Part shown: piece by piece, positions 1 to 7,986 of the stretch
Numbering within the stretch: the first letter of the stretch is position 1
Layout of the letters: each line of letters begins with the position of its first letter
DNA from: Bacteroidota bacterium
Lineage (GTDB): Bacteria; Bacteroidota; Bacteroidia; Flavobacteriales; Weeksellaceae
Assembly: GCA_023419095.1 (NCBI GenBank)
Contig: JAEZYN010000071.1
Location: 1 to 10,006, forward strand
Reading direction: 5' to 3'
DNA: 10,006 bases
Position numbers and translations under genes: made by a program
The notes under the pieces: generated by a model
Database searches by the model: none
What the model was told of the DNA's origin: nothing
The model's input: the letters and a program-made list of their open reading frames with translations, nothing else

Positions 1-892
1 ATTCTACCGCACCGCTGAACATCGTGCTTTTTGTATTGTTAAAAGATTTTCCGATGCCTTCGATAACACCTACATTTGGTACCACGCCGTTTTCCGGTCC
101 CGGCACGAGGAGTTTTGACGCTTCGAAACTCAAACCTACACGGTTCAGGTCATCCACGAAGAGGTCATATCCGGCACCTAATCTTGCCATCGTCGGCAAA
201 TAAGATCTGGAATCGTCGTCGCCCGTATAGTCAAGTTTCGGACCGAGGTTCTGTATAGCGAAACCGGCGCGTGCACGTCCTTCAAAATCGTTGATGCTGG
301 TATGTTTTTCAGACTGGAAATATCCGGAAACATCTACCGCGAAGCTGTTCGCTGGCTTTAGCGTGTTGTCCGAGCCGAGTCCACCGCCCAAATCGGAACG
401 GATAAATCGGCCGGTCACGGCCATTGAATAATAATCTGAAAGTTTTAGACCATATGCAACGTCGATTGAAAACTCGTTAGGTTTAGAAATACCTGCAGAT
501 TCCGGCACATTTCCACGAAGTTCGGTAAGCGCAACCTCACCCATATTGAAATAATAAAGACTTGCAGAGATGGTTGACCTTTCTTCTTCACCCAAAAACT
601 GATGATAAGCACCGTAAAGAAGGAAGACATCATTGGTCAGTTTGCCCATGTAGGGAGTATAATTCACACCTACGGCCGCAGTAGTCTTGCTGAATGGGTA
701 TTTTGCAGCATTCCAGAATTGGGAAAATGCATCCGACGTAGTGGCTACACCCTGATCCCCCATACCGCCGGAGCGCGCATCGGGAGAAATTCTGAGAAAT
801 GGCGCACCAGTGAGAACAATATTGCTTTGCGAATAAGCCATCATGCTCATGCCTAAACCCAAACCTAAAAATAGTTGTTTACCTAATTTCAT
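1..892 (-). CDS. porV: PorV (LptO), T9SS outer-membrane beta-barrel protein, C-terminus cut by window edge
   Basis: PorV is an outer-membrane beta-barrel protein of the type IX secretion system. In the known systems it collects cargo from the translocon and works with the sortase PorU at the cell surface. The visible 297 codons begin with a Sec signal peptide (residues 1 to about 22, ending MAYSQ). Next comes the segment typical of the PorV/PorQ family at residues 33-67, containing RSGGMGDQGVAT and SQFWNAAKYPF. The rest alternates polar and aromatic residues as expected of a barrel, with conserved-looking stretches such as GRFIRSDLGGG and FAIQNLGP. Family members are about 380-400 residues long, so roughly the last quarter lies beyond the left edge. 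The ATG at 890-892 is the only start that gives a full signal peptide. No Shine-Dalgarno sequence is visible. The gene starts 26 bp after the porU stop on the same strand, so it is probably co-transcribed with porU. The name is secure from sequence and context; the truncation comes from the window, not the gene. Confidence 0.93.
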   Translation of the reverse strand, partial: MKLGKQLFLGLGLGMSMMAYSQSNIVLTGAPFLRISPDARSGGMGDQGVATTSDAFSQFWNAAKYPFSKTTAAVGVNYTPYMGKLTNDVFLLYGAYHQFLGEEERSTISASLYYFNMGEVALTELRGNVPESAGISKPNEFSIDVAYGLKLSDYYSMAVTGRFIRSDLGGGLGSDNTLKPANSFAVDVSGYFQSEKHTSINDFEGRARAGFAIQNLGPKLDYTGDDDSRSYLPTMARLGAGYDLFVDDLNRVGLSFEASKLLVPGPENGVVPNVGVIEGIGKSFNNTKSTMFSGAVE

Positions 893-918
893 AAAGTTTT
901 TTTTATCGTTTAATATTT

Positions 919-3900
919 TTATTTTAATAATACCATTTTTTCTACTGCAGTTGCGCTTCCTTTGCATTTGTCCTGATTTTGGCTGCGTGCAAATATCTTA
1001 AAAATGTAGGTGCCTTTACCTACTGCATCACCGAAATCATCATTACCGTCCCATTCTATCGCGGTGCGCGGCGTCCGGTATCCCTGCAGGAATGGATCTG
1101 CCGTAACGGTGGTACTGATCGTCTTCACCAGTTTTCCGGTGATGGTGTATATCTGCACATTCACATCCAGCATGTCATCGCAGTTGTGTTCAAACTGAAC
1201 ATACGTCTTGCTCGTAAAAGGATTTGGCCAGTTCAGCGGCTTATTGATAACAAGATTTTGATTTACCTCATCTTTTACTACAAAATTTAACGTACCTGTA
1301 GTGGAATTATTGTTGATATCCCAAACTTTGAACTGTAACTGATGTGGACCCGGTGCAAGGTTGCGGAACGGATAGCTCACATTGCCCTTCTGATAATCTT
1401 TTAATGTTGGGTTCGTACAGCCATTCCCGTCACCGGAGAAATAGAAATCATTAAGCACAACCGTATCGATTATTTTTCCGTCGAGAATCACCGTGATGTC
1501 GTGTCCGATACCCGAGCCGGTGGAATTGACTCCTTTATCATCCGTCACGCACGCTAGCAGCATCGGATTCTGATCTGTAATGCCGCCATCGGCGAAGTTG
1601 GTATTGTTCATAAATAGCTGAATCTTCGGCGCTTCATTATCATTAATGCCATCGGGGTTGATTCCGCCCACTTTTTGAACCTGATGATTAAAGACATCGA
1701 ACTTCTTATTGTCTGCGTAAGCCAGAATTCTGCCGTCACCGTTTTCATAATTAATATCCTTAGGCACATAAAACTCCACCGTAAACTCACCATTAACCGC
1801 CTGACCAGAGGACTTTACAATCGGGCCGTTTTCTTCCGTGTAGTTCAGCACGGGATTCATTTTTGGCGCGTTATCGTTATTCAGCGTCTGTTTATTAATT
1901 CTTTTATCAAAAATATTGATTGCCACGCGACCGTTGAAGCCTGTATCAATTCCGCCGCCTGCTTTGGTGATATGGCCTTTTACCTTCACAAAATCGAGTG
2001 CACGCAGCTGTCCCGGCACGGGCGATTCTATTTCATCAATGACCAGCAGCCTCTGAGGTCTGCTGAGTTTGGTAGCCGGGTCGCCAAGAAGGTTCACGCG
2101 AAGGTGGTCATCATTAGGTCCTTTTTCCAGTTTAGCCTTTAAAAATGCGTCACCTAAATTGATGAAGTCATCATTCACAAGCTCGAACATATGTTTTGTG
2201 AAGATGGTCGTGAAACTTTCGCCATAGCCCACTCCAATTGCACGGCTGGATGTAATCATGATAGCGGCTCCGCCTTCTTTAGATTTCATCACCTGTTCCC
2301 CTGCAGAAAACGTGGAAGGTTCGTCCCAAAGTGTGAATTCACAGGTTATAGTAGATACTAAAGGAAACCTTGAATATACATTATTCCAGTTATTGAACTG
2401 CTGAATCTCCTCCAGTGAAAGTACCCTTTCCTGTGCCCAGCCGTTGATGCCGCCATGGCCGAAATAGAACATATAGAGGCTGTTGCCCATATCGTTTGAA
2501 ATAGCCTGATTTACCTGAGGATAACGCTGGCCACCCGCGGATGTCTGCGCCTGGAAAGCATCAAGATAAAGTTTGCGGATATTGTATTCCGGAAGTTTGT
2601 TAACATAATTGGTTACCACGGGCGGACCGTTTGGTGGATTAAGCGTGATCGATCCAGTTTCCATATTCGCCTTTAAGATAGCCTCGTTCATCGTGTTGTG
2701 AAACGGAAACACGTTATCGGCATCGTCATCCACCACAAAATCAAGCTTCATACGCCACTCACCGAATGGTGTTGACTGGCCGGGCAATGCATTATTATAG
2801 GCAAGTGCTTTGTCAATAAGAATTTTAGCTTCCGTGACGTTAGCTGCAGGTAATCTGCCGACTGGGAAGGCGGGCAGCAAGTTACCGAGAGAAACAGAAG
2901 TGGCAGCCTGCGTATTGGTCATTGCATAGTAATCATCGGTTACATAAGACTGCTCATAGTTATTACTTCTTTCGCTTTGATAAGAGGGAATAATGTCTGA
3001 CCCAGGATTGTTTTTACCTTTAAAATCATATGAAGTATCGCCAAGAATGAATAGATATTTTAAGTTGCCGTTCGTCCGAAGCCTCGTTGTAAAATCCCGG
3101 ATCGCAGTGATGTCTTTTCCGCCACTGCTGAATTCATTATAGATTTTGTTCACATCTACTACCGCCACATTATATTTATTCTGATAATAAGATGCAAGAC
3201 GCTGGGCCTGACCCATCATTTCCGGGACAGTCACCATCAGGTAATCAATGTTTTGAAGAGCGGATAAATCCTGGTTCTCGATTCTCCCGACAAATGCAGG
3301 CGCAAAGGCATCTTCGGCTTTGAAAGCCACAAACTCGTTCACGAAGTTTTCACTGTTCGCCACATATCCGAATGTGAATGTGCTGTTATTTCCGGATTTA
3401 TTGACTTTTCGCGTGGCGTTTGTAATATCTGAAACCTGCCAAACCTGTTCGATAGAAGATGCATCGGCAACCGCAAATGTATATCGGTTGCTGCTGTTCT
3501 CGCTGATGCCGTAGCTGCGGAAATTGAACTGTTCATTACGGTACTTCAGGTCTTCTTTATACTGCACTTCCGCATAATCAAAGTAGAATTTACCGTTTGG
3601 ATTACTTGATACTGTAGGCTTGTATGTAAATGTAAGTTGGGTTCCCTGCAGATTCGTCATCGTTCCCGGGCTTCCTCCCGCCAGCGGATATGTGATATCA
3701 ACATAATCTTTAGCATCTGTCTGAATGGTCGTGATGCTGCCGGGTTGATTGTTCAAACTGATTTCAATTCTGTTACCGGCAGATTGGTATCCTACAACAC
3801 GGGTTCTGAACCGAATGACATCTGTAGGTAAAATAGCAGATTTCGTAGTGAAAGTGACGGTTTTTGTATCATTAAAGGCGTCACCTGTCCAGTTGCGGCC

Positions 3901-4884
3901 GACTTTCATCAGGTTAAACTTTTCCTCGTCGATGTATTGGTATTCGTCGTAGCGCGTGATAATATCTGACGTAACTGATTGATCATCAGCTTGTACCCGT
4001 TTTCCCGGACCGATATCAAAATTGATAAAATAATAGGCAAAATCTTCATACAGATTTATTACATGTGCGGGAGGATCGAGCCGGGTTTCAATCCTGCGGT
4101 TTCCGGTGCCGTTATCGGTTGTTTTATAAATATTGTAGCCAACAGGACCCTGCGCATAAAAAAGTGCAAAATCCTGTTCATTCCACGTGCCGTCATCTTG
4201 CCCTACAACCTGAATTGCGTTTTCCTGCAGTGCCGCATAGCGTATATCGAGGTTATGTTCGGGCAACATCAGGCCGCCATTGCCATAAATTCTGAAATTT
4301 CGTGGATTGATACTGGCAGGGTTGATGCCATTGTCCCGCAGGAATTGTGATGTGATCTTAAATATACCTGATTTATCAACTTTAATCTTGTAGAAAGAAC
4401 CGGATTTCAGCGGATTTTCTGTGGTGCCTATAAGGTTGCTGCCCGCTGCCCGGCGAGGGTTTAACCGCGGCGCCGAACTGACATCAAACGATACCAGGCG
4501 GAAAAAATTTCCGGCTTCATTTTTCAGCAGTGAAACGCGGATAAAAGCCTGTTCTTCACCGGTATAAGAATTTCTGTTAGAACCTGTCTCGGCTTTTTCA
4601 GTCCCGGGTATGTTGTTCGGACTCAGATCGTAGAGGTCTTTGGCAGAAATTCTCTCCCAGATCATATTGGTGACAGCACGGCCGGCTCCGGGTCCCTTTT
4701 CATTTACCCTGAAAAATACACTCCCTTCCTCGTATGCTAATCCTTCATTTTTAATGGCCGGAATCGTCACCTGATAGGTACCGTAATTGATCACTTTGGT
4801 GCCGGCCCATTCAATTTTATAAGACTGCGCAAAGGCAAAGGAGGTCATTAAAAAAAGAGAAAAAAAGGTAAATATGCGTATCAT
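919..4884 (-). CDS. porU: PorU, type IX secretion system C25-family sortase
   Basis: PorU is the cell-surface peptidase of the T9SS. It removes the C-terminal signal of exported proteins and, in Porphyromonas gingivalis, attaches them to lipopolysaccharide. The 1,321-residue product starts with a signal peptide (about residues 1-20, ending FAFAQ). A long beta-rich N-terminal part reaches about residue 540. The gingipain-like C25 peptidase domain spans about 545-935. The likely catalytic pair is visible: His810 in FYFGHGGINGW and Cys848 in VSTITCEFTLWDEP. The domain closes with the family motif LLGDPATKL near 930. Ig-like material follows. A C-terminal domain resembling a T9SS signal runs from about 1213 to 1321, beginning near NWPNPF (1218-1223), continuing through QIYTITGKLVKTI, and ending KMVLLK. 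Known PorU proteins keep such a domain. The gene is divergent from gldJ and 26 bp upstream of porV. The length is normal for flavobacterial PorU, and I see no frameshift. Confidence 0.95.
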   Translation of the reverse strand: MIRIFTFFSLFLMTSFAFAQSYKIEWAGTKVINYGTYQVTIPAIKNEGLAYEEGSVFFRVNEKGPGAGRAVTNMIWERISAKDLYDLSPNNIPGTEKAETGSNRNSYTGEEQAFIRVSLLKNEAGNFFRLVSFDVSSAPRLNPRRAAGSNLIGTTENPLKSGSFYKIKVDKSGIFKITSQFLRDNGINPASINPRNFRIYGNGGLMLPEHNLDIRYAALQENAIQVVGQDDGTWNEQDFALFYAQGPVGYNIYKTTDNGTGNRRIETRLDPPAHVINLYEDFAYYFINFDIGPGKRVQADDQSVTSDIITRYDEYQYIDEEKFNLMKVGRNWTGDAFNDTKTVTFTTKSAILPTDVIRFRTRVVGYQSAGNRIEISLNNQPGSITTIQTDAKDYVDITYPLAGGSPGTMTNLQGTQLTFTYKPTVSSNPNGKFYFDYAEVQYKEDLKYRNEQFNFRSYGISENSSNRYTFAVADASSIEQVWQVSDITNATRKVNKSGNNSTFTFGYVANSENFVNEFVAFKAEDAFAPAFVGRIENQDLSALQNIDYLMVTVPEMMGQAQRLASYYQNKYNVAVVDVNKIYNEFSSGGKDITAIRDFTTRLRTNGNLKYLFILGDTSYDFKGKNNPGSDIIPSYQSERSNNYEQSYVTDDYYAMTNTQAATSVSLGNLLPAFPVGRLPAANVTEAKILIDKALAYNNALPGQSTPFGEWRMKLDFVVDDDADNVFPFHNTMNEAILKANMETGSITLNPPNGPPVVTNYVNKLPEYNIRKLYLDAFQAQTSAGGQRYPQVNQAISNDMGNSLYMFYFGHGGINGWAQERVLSLEEIQQFNNWNNVYSRFPLVSTITCEFTLWDEPSTFSAGEQVMKSKEGGAAIMITSSRAIGVGYGESFTTIFTKHMFELVNDDFINLGDAFLKAKLEKGPNDDHLRVNLLGDPATKLSRPQRLLVIDEIESPVPGQLRALDFVKVKGHITKAGGGIDTGFNGRVAINIFDKRINKQTLNNDNAPKMNPVLNYTEENGPIVKSSGQAVNGEFTVEFYVPKDINYENGDGRILAYADNKKFDVFNHQVQKVGGINPDGINDNEAPKIQLFMNNTNFADGGITDQNPMLLACVTDDKGVNSTGSGIGHDITVILDGKIIDTVVLNDFYFSGDGNGCTNPTLKDYQKGNVSYPFRNLAPGPHQLQFKVWDINNNSTTGTLNFVVKDEVNQNLVINKPLNWPNPFTSKTYVQFEHNCDDMLDVNVQIYTITGKLVKTISTTVTADPFLQGYRTPRTAIEWDGNDDFGDAVGKGTYIFKIFARSQNQDKCKGSATAVEKMVLLK

Positions 4885-5046
4885 TTGGTTTTAAATTTCG
4901 CGGTTACAAATTAAACGAAAAATAATATAATAATATGATGCAATAAAATTAAAATGTGGGCGTTTTGCAGAAAATCAATCTCATTTAAATTTGATTTATT
5001 AAATAATTTCTATTTTCTTTGTACCCTGAAAATATCTATGTAAACT
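4885..5046. promoter_or_regulatory. Divergent porU/gldJ intergenic promoter region
   Basis: This 162-bp AT-rich region separates the oppositely transcribed porU and gldJ, so it must hold a promoter for each. The gldJ side has a good Bacteroidetes-type promoter, listed separately. The porU side has only a one-mismatch -7 element, TTAATTTG on the minus strand at 4907-4914. No properly spaced TTG lies upstream of it: the nearest is 26 bases away, at 4941-4943. A start-stop pair ATGTAA (5038-5043) sits three bases before the gldJ ATG and is probably coincidental. I see no operator-like palindrome. Confidence 0.6.
4963..4993 (+). promoter_or_regulatory. Predicted gldJ promoter (TTTTG-N18-TAAATTTG)
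   Basis: The sequence shows TTTTG at 4963-4967, then 18 bases, then TAAATTTG at 4986-4993. This agrees with the Bacteroidetes primary sigma-factor consensus, TTG (or TTTG) about 17-23 bases before TAnnTTTG. Transcription would begin around 4998-5000, giving a leader of about 48 bases before the gldJ ATG. AT-rich DNA produces such matches by chance, but both boxes and their spacing fit and the position is right. Confidence 0.5.
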
Positions 5047-6651
5047 ATGAATAAACTGAAGTTGTTCACGATATTAGCGTTTTGTTCCACACTTATACTT
5101 ATGAGCTGCGGCGGTGGCAATAGTAAGAAGGGTGGTGGCACAAAGCGTTTCACCAGTAAAACCGGCTGGAAACCCAATGACCAGAAGGGTTGGTTCTTCA
5201 CCGGAAAACAGCAAAAACAGAAGGGTTGGCCAGGAATGGTTTACGTAGAAGGCGGAACCTTCACCATGGGTCTTGTAAAAGACGATGTGATGCATGACTG
5301 GAACAACACGCCGCGCCGTATGCAGGTCAGCGCGTTCTTCCTTGGTGAAACTGAAATTACCAATTACGAATACCGGGAATATGTTACCTGGTTGAAATTT
5401 GTCTTCCCACCGTCTGACCCAAGTTTTAAAGAAATCTATAAAGGTGCTTTACCGGATACCCTTGTCTGGAATAATGAACTTTCACGGAATGATTTTGCGG
5501 AAACGTATTTCCGCCGTCCTGAATATGACTACTATCCTGTAGTAGGTGTCTCATGGTTGCAGGCGTCGCGTTACTGCGACTGGCTGACAGACCGTGCAAA
5601 CGAAAAAGCTTTAATGGAGCAGGGCGTAATTTCAAAAGATTTCTATACAAACGATGCCAACAATCAGGGAGCTAACTCCTTTAATTTGGATAAGTTTAAA
5701 GCAAATGATCCTGAACTCGAAGCGTACATCAACACACAACGTCTTCAGCAGCGTTCGGGTATCAAAACCAGCAACCAGCGTATCTTGGCAGCGAACAGAA
5801 ATGCCGCGGCCGGTGTAGTGGAAAAATTCCGTTTACCAACTGAAGTTGAGTGGGAATTTGCAGCGCTTGGCATGCAGAAAGAACGTGAGTACAATCTGTA
5901 CAAAAATAAAGAGCCACAAATCGAACAGCTGAAAGGTAAAAAAGGACGTGACCGCGGTATGTATCTTGAAAACTTCAAGCAGGGTCTTGGAGATTATTCA
6001 GGTGTTGCGGGTTGGAAAAATGACGGTTCACCTACCACGGCGGACGTTAAGCAATATCCTTCAAACAACCTTGGTATCTACGGAATGTTCGGCAACGTTG
6101 CAGAATGGACTGCCGATGTTTACCGTCCGATCATCGATCAGGAAGCCAGCGATTTTAACTATTACCGCGGAAATGTTGCGCAGGAAGTAGCCAGAAATGC
6201 TGACGGTACATTTAAAAAAGTAGAAAGCGCAAAATATGACACCTTAGCAGACGGCCGACTCGTGTATCGCGGATTGCCGGGGCAGTATGAGCGCGAAACT
6301 GTAGCAGATTACAGAAACTTCCGTGACGGTGATTTCCAGTCTTCTCTAGACGCGGGCTACGGACGTGCCGAAGACAGCACCACAGCGGGATACAACATGT
6401 ACAATTCTGAGCGTAAAAGATTCATCGTTGACAGCCGTGGACGCGTAGTTCTTCAAAAAGATCCGGTATCGCGTACGACAAGGGTTTCTAATGAAGTCCG
6501 TGTTATCAAAGGCGGTTCTTGGCTTGATGGCGCTTATTGGCTGGATCCGGGTCAGCGACGTTTCCGTGACGAAGCTAAAGCTTACGGCTGGGTTGGTTTC
6601 CGTGTTGCGCAGGATGCTAAATCTGCCGGAAAAGGACGCACTAAACGTTAA
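5047..6651 (+). CDS. gldJ: GldJ, T9SS/gliding lipoprotein with FGE-sulfatase-like fold
   Basis: GldJ is an outer-membrane lipoprotein needed for gliding and, through its effect on GldK, for type IX secretion in Flavobacterium johnsoniae. The 534-residue product has a lipoprotein signal with the lipobox LMSC, so Cys21 would be lipidated, followed by a Gly/Lys/Ser-rich linker. The body is an FGE-sulfatase (SUMF1-like) domain: GMVYVEGGTFTMG (63-75), YPVVGVSWLQASRYCDWL (163-180), FRLPTEVEWEFAALG (261-275), YGMFGNVAEW (345-354), and KGGSWLDGAYWLD (488-500) leading to VGFRVA (516-521). Residues about 365-480 look like a family-specific insertion. The copper-binding cysteines of true FGE are absent near 494 and 499, so this is a structural rather than enzymatic member. 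GldK has the same fold, but the position between porU and murF and the overall sequence fit GldJ. The ATG gives a complete lipoprotein signal. The gene ends in an intrinsic terminator before murF. Confidence 0.92.
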   Translation: MNKLKLFTILAFCSTLILMSCGGGNSKKGGGTKRFTSKTGWKPNDQKGWFFTGKQQKQKGWPGMVYVEGGTFTMGLVKDDVMHDWNNTPRRMQVSAFFLGETEITNYEYREYVTWLKFVFPPSDPSFKEIYKGALPDTLVWNNELSRNDFAETYFRRPEYDYYPVVGVSWLQASRYCDWLTDRANEKALMEQGVISKDFYTNDANNQGANSFNLDKFKANDPELEAYINTQRLQQRSGIKTSNQRILAANRNAAAGVVEKFRLPTEVEWEFAALGMQKEREYNLYKNKEPQIEQLKGKKGRDRGMYLENFKQGLGDYSGVAGWKNDGSPTTADVKQYPSNNLGIYGMFGNVAEWTADVYRPIIDQEASDFNYYRGNVAQEVARNADGTFKKVESAKYDTLADGRLVYRGLPGQYERETVADYRNFRDGDFQSSLDAGYGRAEDSTTAGYNMYNSERKRFIVDSRGRVVLQKDPVSRTTRVSNEVRVIKGGSWLDGAYWLDPGQRRFRDEAKAYGWVGFRVAQDAKSAGKGRTKR

Positions 6652-6672
6652 ATTCACTTAAAATACAGATAC

Positions 6673-6708
6673 AATCCTTTTGCTAATCGCAGAAGGATTT
6701 TTATTTTT
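6673..6708 (+). terminator. Intrinsic terminator after gldJ
   Basis: An 11-bp stem is formed by AATCCTTTTGC (6673-6683) and GCAGAAGGATT (6689-6699), with one U-G pair and the 5-base loop TAATC. It is followed by a T-rich tail (6700-6708, interrupted by one A). It lies 21 bp after the gldJ stop and only a few bases before murF. This is the standard shape of a Rho-independent terminator and would largely separate gldJ transcription from murF. Confidence 0.78.
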
Positions 6709-6709
6709 G
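6678..6709 (+). promoter_or_regulatory. Possible murF promoter embedded in the gldJ terminator
   Basis: TTTTG (6678-6682) lies inside the left arm of the terminator stem, and TATTTTTG (6702-6709) lies in its T-tail, 19 bases apart. Together they match the Bacteroidetes consensus TTG-N19-TAnnTTTG. Transcription would begin about 4-6 bases after 6709, practically at the murF ATG (6715), giving a leaderless or near-leaderless mRNA. The T-tail could create the -7 match by chance, so this is a hypothesis. Confidence 0.33.
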
Positions 6710-6714
6710 AGCCT

Positions 6715-7986
6715 ATGAATGTATCATCTTTTTACCCGCTTTTCCTGAAGGCAGACGGTGTAACTATTGACAGCCGGAAAGTGAAATCCGGCGATGTTTT
6801 TTTTGCTTTTTCCGGCGTGAATTATGATGCAGCCGCACTCGCTGAGGAGGCAATAGACAAGGGAGCCATCGCGGTAGTAGTAGAAAACGAAGAATACCAG
6901 AATACAGCGCGGCAAATTTTTTATGTTCCTTCAACGTTACAGTTCTTACAGGATTTGGCAACCTTTCATCGCGAGCAGCTCGACATTCCGGTCATTGCGC
7001 TTACGGGCAGCAATGGAAAGACTACCACGAAAGAGATTATACACGCAGTTTTGTCTCAAAAGTTTAACGTGCAGTTTACAAAGGGCAACCTTAATAATCA
7101 TATTGGTGTACCACTCACGCTGCTCTCCATCAACAAATCGCACGAAATAGCAGTGGTGGAGATGGGTGCAAACCACCAGAAAGAAATTGAACTTCTTTGC
7201 AAAATCGCGCGTCCGAATATCGGTTACGTCACCAATTTCGGAAAAGCACATCTTGAAGGCTTTGGAGGCGTAGAAGGTGTTATCAAGGGAAAGTCTGAGT
7301 TGTACAAATTCCTGATAGATAACAGCCAAAAAGTATTGGTGAATGAAAACGACCCGATCCAGCTGCAGAAGACGGCTGGCTATTCCGATGTCATTACTTT
7401 TGGGAAAGACAGTTCCGATTATTTTTTCGGTGAAATCAACGAAGAGAACTTTGTAGGTCTAACATTTAAAAACGAAAAAGTGCTCTCACGTCTCACGGGC
7501 GCTTATAATTTCACAAACCTATGTGCGGCGGCGGCTTTAGGATTACATTTTGGTTTAAATTTTAAAGATATAAAAGCCGCGATTCAATCCTATCAGCCAC
7601 AGAACATGCGGTCTCAGATCATGCAGAAAAACGGGAAAACGCTAGTATTAGACACGTATAATGCGAATCCGAGTTCCATGGCGGAGGCGCTGAAGAATTT
7701 TAAAAGTTTTAGCGGCTCGAAAACGGTGATAATGGGTGATATGCTCGAACTTGGTGAAGAATCTGACGCTGAACACGCGGCTATTTTACGCCTGGCAGAA
7801 TCTTTTGGTTTCCATGAAATAATCACCGTGGGTGAAATTTTCAAAAAAATAAATAACACTTCACGATCATACACAAATACTGCTCAGCTTTCGGAAGCGC
7901 TGCGTGAAAAGCAACTTAAATCGAAAAATATTCTGTTGAAAGGTTCGCGCGGAATCGCATTAGAGGCCGTGCTGGATTTTATTTAA
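6715..7986 (+). CDS. murF: MurF, UDP-N-acetylmuramoyl-tripeptide--D-alanyl-D-alanine ligase
   Basis: MurF is the cytoplasmic ATP-dependent ligase that adds D-Ala-D-Ala to UDP-MurNAc-tripeptide, completing the peptidoglycan pentapeptide precursor. The 423-residue length is normal. The N-terminal substrate-recognition domain includes the Mur-type DSRKVKSGDVFFAF segment (19-32). The ATP-binding loop is GSNGKTTTKE (98-107). Central-domain motifs follow: KGNLNNHIGVPLT (123-135), VVEMGANHQKEIE (147-159) and TNFGKAHLEGFGG (173-185). GAYNFTN (262-268) leads into the C-terminal domain, with DTYNANPSSM (313-322), GDMLELGEES (341-350) and KGSRGIALE (409-417). The start agrees with the usual family N-terminus. 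No Shine-Dalgarno is visible, and the ATG lies six bases after the terminator tail. The gene is downstream of gldJ, as in F. johnsoniae. It converges on the Nudix gene, and their stop codons overlap. Confidence 0.96.
   Translation: MNVSSFYPLFLKADGVTIDSRKVKSGDVFFAFSGVNYDAAALAEEAIDKGAIAVVVENEEYQNTARQIFYVPSTLQFLQDLATFHREQLDIPVIALTGSNGKTTTKEIIHAVLSQKFNVQFTKGNLNNHIGVPLTLLSINKSHEIAVVEMGANHQKEIELLCKIARPNIGYVTNFGKAHLEGFGGVEGVIKGKSELYKFLIDNSQKVLVNENDPIQLQKTAGYSDVITFGKDSSDYFFGEINEENFVGLTFKNEKVLSRLTGAYNFTNLCAAAALGLHFGLNFKDIKAAIQSYQPQNMRSQIMQKNGKTLVLDTYNANPSSMAEALKNFKSFSGSKTVIMGDMLELGEESDAEHAAILRLAESFGFHEIITVGEIFKKINNTSRSYTNTAQLSEALREKQLKSKNILLKGSRGIALEAVLDFI

Noticed and set aside
1675..2142. A 155-codon plus-strand reading frame opposite porU, and similar long frames at 3979-4350 and 8193-8552.
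   Set aside because: They are antisense to clear genes with strong motifs, have no recognisable protein features, and are a by-product of codon bias in the real gene.
4907..4914. TTAATTTG on the minus strand as the porU -7 element.
   Set aside because: It mismatches the invariant TA and has no TTG at the right distance; the nearest is 26 bases away. It is mentioned only within the divergent region.
5038..5043. ATGTAA start-stop pair three bases before the gldJ ATG, as a regulatory mini-ORF.
   Set aside because: A six-base motif in AT-rich DNA is readily coincidental, and nothing else supports translational control.
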